DNA from: Micromonospora ferruginea
Lineage (GTDB): Bacteria; Actinomycetota; Actinomycetes; Mycobacteriales; Micromonosporaceae
NCBI RefSeq assembly: GCF_013694245.2
Contig: NZ_CP059322.2
Span: 6,455,001 to 6,519,000 of the forward strand
Direction of reading: 5' to 3'
DNA length: 64,000 nucleotides
Part shown: one piece after another, positions 56,885 to 64,000 of the stretch
Layout: every line of letters starts with the position of its first letter
Position numbering within the stretch: position 1 is the stretch's first letter
The notes under the pieces: model-generated
Database searches by the model: none
Told to the model about the DNA's origin: nothing
What the model saw: only the letters and a program-made list of their open reading frames with translations
Position numbers and translations under genes: made by a program

Positions 56885-58948
56885 CTACGACGCCTCCGCG
56901 GCGGCCTGGATGGCGGTGATCGCCACCGTGTTGACGATGTCCGGCACGGTGGCGCCCCTCGACAGGTCGTTGACCGGCCGGCGCAGGCCCTGCATGACCG
57001 GGCCGACCGCGACCGCGCCGGCCGAGCGCTGCACCGCCTTGTACGTGTTGTTGCCGGTGTTCAGGTCCGGGAAGATGAACACGGTGGCCCGTCCCGCCAC
57101 CGGGCTGTCCGGCAGCTTGGTGGCGGCGACCTGCGGGTCGATCGCCGCGTCGTACTGGATCGGACCCTCGACCAGCAGTTCCGGCCGGCGTTCCCGGACC
57201 AGCTTCGTGGCCGCCGCGACCTTCTCCACGTCCGCGCCGGCGCCGGAGCTGCCGGTGGAGTACGACAGCATGGCCACCCGGGGCTCGATGCCGAACCGGG
57301 CCGCGGTGTCGGCCGACGAGATGGCGATGTCGGCGAGCTGGGCGGCGTCCGGGTCCGGGTTGACCGCGCAGTCGCCGTAGACCAGCACCCGGTCGGCGAG
57401 CAGCATGAAGAAGACGCTCGACGCGACCGAGACGCCGGGCACGGTGCGGATGATCTCGAAGGCCGGGCGGATGGTGGCGGCCGTGGTGTGGGTGGCCCCG
57501 GAGACCATCCCGTCGGCGCGTCCGGCCTGCACCATCATGGTGCCGAAGTAGTTGGGTTGCGCCACGACGTCGTACGCCAGCTCCGGCGTCACGCCGCGGT
57601 GCGCGCGCAGCTTCGCGTACGCCTCGGCGAACTCGTCCCGCCACTCGCTGGTCGCCGGGTCGACCACCTGCGCGTCGCCCAGGTCGACGCCCAGTTCCCG
57701 GGTGCGCCGGGCGACCTCGTCGGGGCGGCCGAGCAGGGTCAGGTCGGCGACGCCGCGGCGCAGCAGCACCTCCGCCGCGCGCAGGATCCGCTCCTCGCCG
57801 CCCTCGGGCAGCACCAGCCGGCGACGCCGGGCCCGGGCCCGGTCGATCAGGTCGTTCTCGAACATCAGCGGCGTGACCCGCGCCGAGCGGGTGACCCGCA
57901 GCCGGCGGGCCAGGTCGTCGGTGTCCACGCACCGTTCGAACGCGCCGAGCGCGGCCTCCACCTTGCGCGGGTTGGCGGTGCTGGGGCGGCCCTCGATCCG
58001 GCTGGACGCCTCGACCGTGTCGTAGCTGTCGCTGGTCACCGAGAGCACGGCCAGCCCGGTGTTCATCCGCTCGACCAGCCGCATGGCGCGCGGGTCGGGC
58101 TGTTCGCCGAGCGTGAGCACCAGCCCGGCCAGCGAGACCTGCCCGGCCACGTGCGCGGCGCCGGCGGCCACCAGCAGGTCGGCCCGGTCGCCCGGGGTGA
58201 TCACCAGTGCCCCGTCGGTGAGGTGGTCGAGCAGGGTCGGCACGTGCGCGGCGCCGACCACGTAGTCGAGCACGTCGCGGTCGAGCGCGGCCCGGTCGCC
58301 GGCGAGCCTGGTGGCGCCGAGCGCCGCCGCCACCTCGGCCACCGTCGGCGCCGACACGGTCGGCACCTCCGGGATGGCGTACGCGGGGACCGGCAGCTCG
58401 GGCAGCGCCGTCGGCTCGGGCACCCGGTTGGCGACCACCGCGACCACCGTCGCGCCCAGGTCGGCCAGATCGTGGTACGCGCCGCGCACGGCCGCCGCGA
58501 CGGCCTCGGGCGACTGCCCGAACCCGTCCACCACGGGCACCACGACGCTGCCGAACTCGGTGGCGAGGCGGGCGTTGAAGGCCAGCTCCCGGGGGCCGGC
58601 GCCGTCGCCGTCGGCGAAGTCGCTGCCGACCACCACGACGGCGGGGCAGCGCCGTTCCACCTCCCGGTAGCGGGCCACGATCCGCGAGATCAGCTCCTCC
58701 CGCCGGCCGTTCGCGACCAGCTCGGTGGCCTCGGCGTAGGTCGCGCCGTGCAGCTCGTCGACCGGCAGCTCCACCCGGTAGCGCTCGGTGAGCAGGGCCA
58801 GGATCGGGTCACTGCCGTCGCCGGCGACCAGCGGCCGGAACGCGGCGATCCGCCCGACCTGTCGGGACAGCAGCTCGGCCAGCCCGAGCGCCAGGGTGGA
58901 CTTTCCTCCGCCCGACCCCACGCTGGTCAGGTACACGCTGCGCGCCAC
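56885..58948 (-). CDS. pta: Phosphate acetyltransferase, long type with N-terminal regulatory domain
   Basis: 687 residues from GTG 58948. Begins with a P-loop-like SVGSGGGKSTLALGLAEL (DRTGG-type N-terminal domain), DRTGG middle region, and the catalytic PTA domain near 350-687 (YSTGSSGAGADVEKV, PDLNTGNNTYKAVQRSAGA). Makes acetyl phosphate from acetyl-CoA. Operon with ackA. Confidence 0.96.
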   Translation of the reverse strand: MARSVYLTSVGSGGGKSTLALGLAELLSRQVGRIAAFRPLVAGDGSDPILALLTERYRVELPVDELHGATYAEATELVANGRREELISRIVARYREVERRCPAVVVVGSDFADGDGAGPRELAFNARLATEFGSVVVPVVDGFGQSPEAVAAAVRGAYHDLADLGATVVAVVANRVPEPTALPELPVPAYAIPEVPTVSAPTVAEVAAALGATRLAGDRAALDRDVLDYVVGAAHVPTLLDHLTDGALVITPGDRADLLVAAGAAHVAGQVSLAGLVLTLGEQPDPRAMRLVERMNTGLAVLSVTSDSYDTVEASSRIEGRPSTANPRKVEAALGAFERCVDTDDLARRLRVTRSARVTPLMFENDLIDRARARRRRLVLPEGGEERILRAAEVLLRRGVADLTLLGRPDEVARRTRELGVDLGDAQVVDPATSEWRDEFAEAYAKLRAHRGVTPELAYDVVAQPNYFGTMMVQAGRADGMVSGATHTTAATIRPAFEIIRTVPGVSVASSVFFMLLADRVLVYGDCAVNPDPDAAQLADIAISSADTAARFGIEPRVAMLSYSTGSSGAGADVEKVAAATKLVRERRPELLVEGPIQYDAAIDPQVAATKLPDSPVAGRATVFIFPDLNTGNNTYKAVQRSAGAVAVGPVMQGLRRPVNDLSRGATVPDIVNTVAITAIQAAAEAS

Positions 58949-58957
58949 GCCCCCACG

Positions 58958-59845
58958 CTACAAGATCGCCCCCACCCCCGCCCGGGTCCTTCGCCCCTGC
59001 CCTCCTGCGCTCTCCCGCGCTCGTTGTCCCCACCCCTTTCCCCGTCGATCTTGGAGTTGTGGCACCTGACAAGAGGTGTCAACGGGACATTCGAGGCACC
59101 ACAACTCCAAGATCGACGTGGCGGGCGGGCGGGGCGGGCGGGGCGGGCGGGCAGGGGTTAGACGGGAGTGGGGGTGGGTGGGGTGGGGAGGGGAGGGGTC
59201 GGCGGCGCGGAGGAGGGCGTCGGACTTCGCCACCCAGGCGGCGCCGAACGCGAACACGGCGAGCGTCTCGCACCACAGCACCGGCTTGACGGTGTGCCGG
59301 ACGTCCTCGGGCAGCAGCGTGCTGGCCAGGGCGAGCGAGATCGCCAGCACGATCAGCCCACCGCAGGTCCGGTAGAAGAGCACCGCCGAGCGGCGCGGCG
59401 GAACGCCGGCGGTGTCCGGGCGGGTGAACAGCACCAGGCAGAAGACCGCGAGCAGGGCGAAGAGGCCGGCGGCGGCGACCTGGTGCACCACGCCGACGGT
59501 ACGGTCGAGCCCGTCGACGGTGGGGACCGGCGCGCCGGTGGTGGTGGGGAACAGGGCGACGGTGACCGCCAGGACGCCGGCCACGGTGCCGAGCACGTCC
59601 TCCGGCCGGCGGTAGCGGTAGCCGATCAGGAAGACGCCAACGGCGCACATCGAGCCGACGAAGGCGTCCCGCATCTCGGAGTGGTAGTAGCCGCTGAGCG
59701 AGTCCAGCAGGGTGAGTCGCCGGGTGGCGGCGATGTGGCCGACCACCAGCACGACGGGCAGCGCGAGGCCGACCGATCCGACACCGAGGCGCAGGTGGCG
59801 TACCGTCACCGCGTCCTGCGGCGGTTTGTGGCTCCCGGGGTTCAT
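58958..59845 (-). CDS. Multi-span membrane protein (DUF998-like), C-terminus extended through a hairpin repeat
   Basis: ATG 59845. About six membrane helices within residues 20-215 (for example VGLALPVVLVVGHIA, VAAAGLFALLAVFCLVLF), LSGYYHSEMRDAF loop near 50. After residue ~225 the frame continues through Pro/His-rich sequence, the hairpin at 59043-59118 and an Arg-rich tail, ending only 10 nt before pta. The last ~70 codons are probably not original to the family; the gene may have lost its stop when the hairpin entered. Confidence 0.7.
   Translation of the reverse strand: MNPGSHKPPQDAVTVRHLRLGVGSVGLALPVVLVVGHIAATRRLTLLDSLSGYYHSEMRDAFVGSMCAVGVFLIGYRYRRPEDVLGTVAGVLAVTVALFPTTTGAPVPTVDGLDRTVGVVHQVAAAGLFALLAVFCLVLFTRPDTAGVPPRRSAVLFYRTCGGLIVLAISLALASTLLPEDVRHTVKPVLWCETLAVFAFGAAWVAKSDALLRAADPSPPHPTHPHSRLTPARPPRPPRPPATSILELWCLECPVDTSCQVPQLQDRRGKGWGQRARESAGGQGRRTRAGVGAIL
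59043..59118. repeat. GATC-arm hairpin repeat near pta
   Basis: CGTCGATCTTGGAGTTGTGG (59043-59062) pairs with its exact complement at 59099-59118, 20 bp. An inner CACCT/AGGTG stem is also possible in the 36-nt loop. Confidence 0.9.
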
Positions 59846-59892
59846 ACCTCAACAGTGGACGTCACGCAGCGGCACTAGTCAAATGCGAAGGG

Positions 59893-60072
59893 TCACTCGT
59901 CGTCGGGGTCGTCGAGGCGGGCCAGCCAGGTGGCGAACCGCTCGATCGGGGTCTCGAACTCCGGGTTCAGGTCCACGAAGTCGCGCAGGCGCTCGCCCAG
60001 CCACTCCAGGCTGACCTGCTCGTCGCCCCGGCGCTCGACCAGCTCCTCGATGCCACGGTCGGTGAAGTACAC
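59893..60072 (-). CDS. DUF6104 family protein (59 aa)
   Basis: GTG 60072 with AGAGGA upstream. Starts VYFTDRGIEELVERRGDEQV and ends FATWLARLDDPDDE, matching the DUF6104 family of small actinobacterial proteins usually found downstream of kgd/sucA. Soluble, acidic, helical. Function unknown. Confidence 0.88.
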   Translation of the reverse strand: MYFTDRGIEELVERRGDEQVSLEWLGERLRDFVDLNPEFETPIERFATWLARLDDPDDE

Positions 60073-60139
60073 GGTCGTCCTCTCGTTCTACGGCAGCGGC
60101 CCGCCCCGGTGGCCGGGACGGGCCGCTGCCGGCGGTGTG

Positions 60140-63100
60140 TCACGGGCGGGGGAGAGCCGCCTCGATCAGCGCGTTCTGCTCGACCTCGTGCATCTTCGCC
60201 GACCCGACCGCCGGGGCGGCGGCGGACGGGCGGGAGATGCGACGCAGCCGCACCTCGGGCAGGTGCTCCAGCAGGTTGAGCGCGACGAACGACCAGCCGC
60301 CCTGGTTGGCCGGCTCCTCCTGGACCCAGGCGAAGTCCTCGGCGTTCGGGTACTGCGCGAGCGCGGCCCGCACCTCCTCCACCGGGAGCGGGTAGAGCTG
60401 CTCCATCCGGACGATCACGGTGTCGGTGACGCCCCGCTCCTGCCGGGCCTGGAACAGGTCGTAGTAGACCTTGCCCGAGCAGAGCAGCACCCGCTTCACC
60501 TGCTCCGGCGCCGGGGCGCCGGTGTCGGCCAGCACCGGCTGGAACGTGCCGGTGGTGAAGTCCTCCACCGGCGACACGCACAGCTTGTGCCGCAGCAGCG
60601 ACTTCGGCGTGAACACCACGAGCGGCTTGCGCTTGGGCGACAGCGCCTGGCGGCGCAGCAGGTGGAAGTAGTTCGCCGGGGTGGTCGGGATGGCCACCCG
60701 CATGTTGTCCTCGGCGCAGAGCTGGAGGAAGCGCTCCGGGCGGCCGGAGGTGTGGTCCGGCCCCTGGCCCTCGTGGCCGTGCGGCAGCAGCAGGGTGACC
60801 GCGGAGCGCTGGCCCCACTTCACCTCGCCGGAGGAGATGAACTCGTCGATCACCGACTGGGCGCCGTTGACGAAGTCGCCGAACTGGGCCTCCCAGGCCA
60901 CCAGCGCGTTGACGTTCTCCACCGAGTAGCCGTACTCGAAGCCCATCGCGGCGTACTCGGAGAGCAGCGAGTCGTGGGCGAAGAAGCGGGACCGCTCGCC
61001 GTCGGCGGTGAACGTCTTCAGCGGCAGGTAGTCGTCGCCGGTGCGGGCGTCGACGATCGAGGCGTGCCGCTGGACGAACGTGCCGCGGCGCGAGTCCTGC
61101 CCGGCGAGCCGGACGGTGACGCCGTCGTGCAGCAGCGCGCCGAACGCGATGATCTCGCCGAAGCCCCAGTCGATGTTGCCCTCGACGGACATCTTCCGAC
61201 GCCGCTCCAGCAACTGCTGGATGCGCTTGTGCGGGGTGAAGCCCTCGGGCAGGTTGACGTGCGCCTCGCCGATGGCCTTGACCACGGAGGCGTCGGTGGC
61301 GGTGTCGACCTGCGGCTCCGGCTCCTCCTCGCGCTTCGGGCGGCCGAGCTGGCGCGGCGTGGTGGCCGCGTCGCGGGTGGCCTTGAAGACGCGTTCGAGC
61401 TGGGCCTGGTAGTCGCGCAGCAGCTCCTCGGCGTCCTCCACGGTGATGTCACCGCGCCCGATCAGCTCCTCGGTGTAGAGCTTGCGGACCGACCGCTTCG
61501 AGTCGATGATCTTGTACATCTGGGGGTTGGACATCGACGGGTCGTCGCCCTCGTTGTGCCCGCGCCGGCGGTAGCAGACCAGGTCGATCACGACGTCCTT
61601 GTTGAACGCCTGGCGGTATTCGAACGCGAGCCGGGCCACCCGGACGACCGCCTCCGGGTCGTCGCCGTTGACGTGGAAGATCGGCGCCTGGATCATCCGG
61701 GCCACGTCGGTGCTGTAGAGGCTGGACCGGCTGTATTCCGGGGCGGTGGTGAAGCCGACCTGGTTGTTGACCACCACGTGCACGGTGCCGCCGGTGCGGT
61801 AGCCGCGGAGCTGGGACAGGTTGAGCGTCTCGGCGACCACGCCCTGCCCGGCGAAGGCGGCGTCACCGTGCACCGCCAGCGGCAGCACGGTGTAGCCCTC
61901 CAGCTTGAGGTCGATCCGGTCCTGCTTGGCCCGGACGATGCCCTCCAGCACCGGGTCGACCGCCTCCAGGTGCGACGGGTTCGCCACCACCGACACCTTG
62001 ACCGCGTGCTCGCCGTCCGGGGTGGTGAACTTGCCGTTCTGGCCGAGGTGGTACTTCACGTCGCCGGAGCCCTGCGTGGACCGCGGGTCGAGGTGCCCCT
62101 CGAACTCGGAGAAGATCTTCTCGTACGGCTTGCCGACGATGTTGGCCAGCACGTTGAGCCGGCCCCGGTGGGCCATGCCGATGACGACCTCGTCCAGCCC
62201 GGCCTCGGCGGAGGACTCCAGCACCTCGCCGAGCAGCGGGATCAGCGACTCGCCGCCCTCCAGCGAGAAGCGCTTCTGGCCGACGTACTTCGTCTGCAGG
62301 AACGTCTCGAACGCCTCGGCGGCGTTGAGGCGGTTGAGCACGTGCTTCTGCTCGTCGGAGCCGGGCTTCTCGTACTTGCGCTCGACCCGCTCCTGGATCC
62401 AGCGCCGCTCCTCCGGGTCCTGGATGTGCATGTACTCGATGCCGACCCGGCGGCAGTAGGAGTCGCGCAGCACGCCGAGGATCGAGCGCAGCTTCATCCG
62501 CTGCTGGCCGGCGAAGCCGTTGACCGGGAAGACCCGGTCCAGGTCCCACAGGGTCAGCCCGTGCTGGAGCACGTCCAGGTCGGGGTGCTTGCGGATCTCG
62601 AACTCGAGCGGGTCGGTGTCGGCCATCAGGTGACCGCGCACCCGGTACGCGTGGATCAGCTCGTGCACCCGCGCGGTCTTGTTGATCTGGCCTTCGCTGT
62701 CGACGGCCACGTCGCGCATCCAGCGCACCGGCTCGTACGGGATGCGCAGCGAGGTGAAGATCTCGTCGTAGAAGCCGCGCTCGCCGAGCATCAGCTCGTG
62801 CATGACCTTGAGGAACTCGCCGGACTGCGCGCCCTGGATGATCCGGTGGTCGTACGTGCTGGTCAGCGTGATCACCTTGCTGACCGCGTTCTCGGCCAGG
62901 GTGGCCTCGCTCATGCCCTGGTAGGGCGCCGGGTATTCCATCGCGCCGACGCCGATGATGGCGCTCTGCCCCTGCATGAGGCGCGGGATCGAGTGCACCG
63001 TGCCGATGCCGCCCGGGTTGGTCAGCGAGATGGTGGTGCCGGAGTAGTCCTCCATGGTCAGCTCGTTGCGGCGGGCGCGCCGGACCACGTCCTCGTACGC

Positions 63101-63874
63101 CTGCCAGAACTGCCGGAAGTCCATCTGCTCGCAGGCCTTGATGGACGGCACGACCAGGTTGCGGGAGCCGTCCGGCTTGGCCAGGTCGATGGCGATGCCC
63201 AGGTTGACGTGCTCCGGGCGGAGCATCGCCGGCTTGCCGTCGACCTCGGCGAAGGAGTTGTTCATCTCCGGGTGCTCGATCAGCGCCCGCACCATCGCGT
63301 AGCCGATGAGGTGGGTGAAGCTGACCTTGCCGCCGCGACCCCGGGCCAGGTGGTTGTTGATCACGATGCGGTTGTCGACCAGCAGCTTCGCCGGGACCGC
63401 GCGCACGCTGGTGGCGGTCGGCACGGCGAGCGAGGCGTCCATGTTCTGGACGATCTTGGCGGCCACGCCGCGCAGCGGGGTGGTGCCGGCGGCGCTCGCG
63501 GCCGGCGCCTTGGCGGCCGGCTTGGCCGGGGCCGCCTTCTTCGCCGGGGCCGCCTCGGCGGTCTTCGCCGCCGGCTTGGCGGCGGGCTTCTCGGCCGGCT
63601 TGGCCGGCGCGGCCTTGGCGGCGGGCTTCTCGGTGACCGTGGCCACCGCCTCCTGCTGCTCGGCCGGCTCAGGCTTGGCAGCCGGCGCGGCCGGCTTCTC
63701 CGGACGTGGGGTGGCGGCGCCGGGCGCCGGCCGGTAGTCGGCGAAGAAGTCGTGCCAGGCCGAGTCGACGCTCGATGGGTCGGCGAGGTAGCGCTGGTAC
63801 ATCTCCTCGACGATCCACTCGTTCGGGCCGAAACCCGCCAGTGGGTTCTCCTGCGATGTCTGCTGGGTCGACAC
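60140..63874 (-). CDS. kgd: Multifunctional 2-oxoglutarate decarboxylase/dehydrogenase (Kgd, E1/E2 fusion)
   Basis: 1244 residues from GTG 63874. Order: N-terminal short peptide (PLAGFGPNEWIVEEMY), an Ala/Pro/Lys-rich linker (about 45-130), an E2-type acyltransferase domain with TYDHRIIQGAQSG catalytic His, then the ThDP E1 domain with HRGRLNVLANI, GDAAFAGQGVV and NNQVGFTT. Takes part in the TCA cycle at the 2-oxoglutarate step as in mycobacteria and Streptomyces. In mycobacteria activity is inhibited by GarA. DUF6104 follows downstream. Confidence 0.97.
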   Translation of the reverse strand: MSTQQTSQENPLAGFGPNEWIVEEMYQRYLADPSSVDSAWHDFFADYRPAPGAATPRPEKPAAPAAKPEPAEQQEAVATVTEKPAAKAAPAKPAEKPAAKPAAKTAEAAPAKKAAPAKPAAKAPAASAAGTTPLRGVAAKIVQNMDASLAVPTATSVRAVPAKLLVDNRIVINNHLARGRGGKVSFTHLIGYAMVRALIEHPEMNNSFAEVDGKPAMLRPEHVNLGIAIDLAKPDGSRNLVVPSIKACEQMDFRQFWQAYEDVVRRARRNELTMEDYSGTTISLTNPGGIGTVHSIPRLMQGQSAIIGVGAMEYPAPYQGMSEATLAENAVSKVITLTSTYDHRIIQGAQSGEFLKVMHELMLGERGFYDEIFTSLRIPYEPVRWMRDVAVDSEGQINKTARVHELIHAYRVRGHLMADTDPLEFEIRKHPDLDVLQHGLTLWDLDRVFPVNGFAGQQRMKLRSILGVLRDSYCRRVGIEYMHIQDPEERRWIQERVERKYEKPGSDEQKHVLNRLNAAEAFETFLQTKYVGQKRFSLEGGESLIPLLGEVLESSAEAGLDEVVIGMAHRGRLNVLANIVGKPYEKIFSEFEGHLDPRSTQGSGDVKYHLGQNGKFTTPDGEHAVKVSVVANPSHLEAVDPVLEGIVRAKQDRIDLKLEGYTVLPLAVHGDAAFAGQGVVAETLNLSQLRGYRTGGTVHVVVNNQVGFTTAPEYSRSSLYSTDVARMIQAPIFHVNGDDPEAVVRVARLAFEYRQAFNKDVVIDLVCYRRRGHNEGDDPSMSNPQMYKIIDSKRSVRKLYTEELIGRGDITVEDAEELLRDYQAQLERVFKATRDAATTPRQLGRPKREEEPEPQVDTATDASVVKAIGEAHVNLPEGFTPHKRIQQLLERRRKMSVEGNIDWGFGEIIAFGALLHDGVTVRLAGQDSRRGTFVQRHASIVDARTGDDYLPLKTFTADGERSRFFAHDSLLSEYAAMGFEYGYSVENVNALVAWEAQFGDFVNGAQSVIDEFISSGEVKWGQRSAVTLLLPHGHEGQGPDHTSGRPERFLQLCAEDNMRVAIPTTPANYFHLLRRQALSPKRKPLVVFTPKSLLRHKLCVSPVEDFTTGTFQPVLADTGAPAPEQVKRVLLCSGKVYYDLFQARQERGVTDTVIVRMEQLYPLPVEEVRAALAQYPNAEDFAWVQEEPANQGGWSFVALNLLEHLPEVRLRRISRPSAAAPAVGSAKMHEVEQNALIEAALPRP

Positions 63875-64000
63875 GGCCGCTAATCGCCTCTTTCACGCGG
63901 TTGTGAATAGTCACGCGGTGGCCCCCACGCCCGGTTCGCCGGAGCGCAGGAGACGGATCCCAGGCTACGCCGTGCGATTGCCGCAGGCATTCTCGCCTCC

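Noticed and set aside
59930..63883. A plus-strand open frame of 1317 codons opposite kgd
   Set aside because: It is antisense to a fully conserved enzyme, with composition (Arg, His, Gly, Leu repeats) typical of shadow frames in GC-rich DNA.
63903..63914. GTGAATAGTCAC upstream of kgd considered as a CRP site
   Set aside because: Half-site spacing is 4 nt instead of 6, so it does not match the CRP consensus; it may bind something else.

Overview
The window is about 64 kb of very GC-rich chromosome from an actinomycete, most likely a Micromonospora or a close relative in the Micromonosporaceae. The evidence is the gene content (three WhiB-type proteins, a SigR/RsrA thiol-stress pair, nickel superoxide dismutase, a fused Kgd-type 2-oxoglutarate enzyme, DUF5709, DUF6104, UPF0182), the frequent GTG/TTG starts, initiator tRNA genes without an encoded CCA, and several families of short palindromic intergenic repeats. 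It reads as core chromosome: there is no rRNA, phage, insertion sequence, CRISPR array or biosynthetic gene cluster.

Region 1 (1-5.4 kb): the end of UvrD2, then whiB7 preceded by a leader ORF and a clear terminator/antiterminator, a 58-residue small gene, and a minus-strand pair made of an E1-like (ThiF/cyclodehydratase) protein and an ABC1-type atypical kinase, with a DUF5679 zinc ribbon and a YgjP-like metallopeptidase next to them. Region 2 (5.4-12.3 kb): a zinc-metalloprotease-like protein, a PDZ/Lon-like protease, a large UPF0182 membrane protein and two identical initiator tRNA genes. Region 3 (12.3-18.1 kb): a Tat lipoprotein solute-binding protein, purC, a double VOC protein, glpK and a divergent PRPP synthetase. 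Region 4 (18.1-29.3 kb): a two-component system, anti-sigma-type proteins, an SDR, a glycosyltransferase, a transporter, then hisN-rsgA-aroA and an SRAP gene.

Region 5 (29.3-46.6 kb) holds a stress-response neighbourhood whose order recalls the sigH region of Mycobacterium tuberculosis: SRAP, WhiB, sigR-rsrA (with a SigR-type autoregulatory promoter and two possible starts), ribosomal protein bL37 (24 residues), a TB7.3-like biotinyl carrier, a TetR/MFS divergon, a TPR protein, a SIS protein, pdtaS, a GT39 membrane protein, an assimilatory sulfate reduction operon with a Cys-containing leader peptide, and whiB1 behind a CRP-like site. Region 6 (46.6-64 kb): a lipid kinase, sodN and its protease sodX, malic enzyme, an oxidoreductase, two paralogous lipoprotein hydrolases (the second frameshifted inside a 51-bp tandem repeat) around a nucleotidyltransferase gene framed by identical 54-bp repeats, pta-ackA, DUF6104 and kgd.

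What stands out beyond ordinary genes is repeat biology. A 54-bp double-palindrome family has six copies here, four of them within 2.8 kb, and two copies supply the stop codon of a neighbouring gene. Long hairpins with GATC-containing arms sit mostly between genes. In-frame or frame-breaking tandem repeats occur in a GT39 gene and in a hydrolase gene. No single obviously new multi-gene system was found. The best candidates for undescribed biology are the 54-bp family, the E1-like/ABC1-kinase pair, and the repeat-disrupted hydrolase locus.
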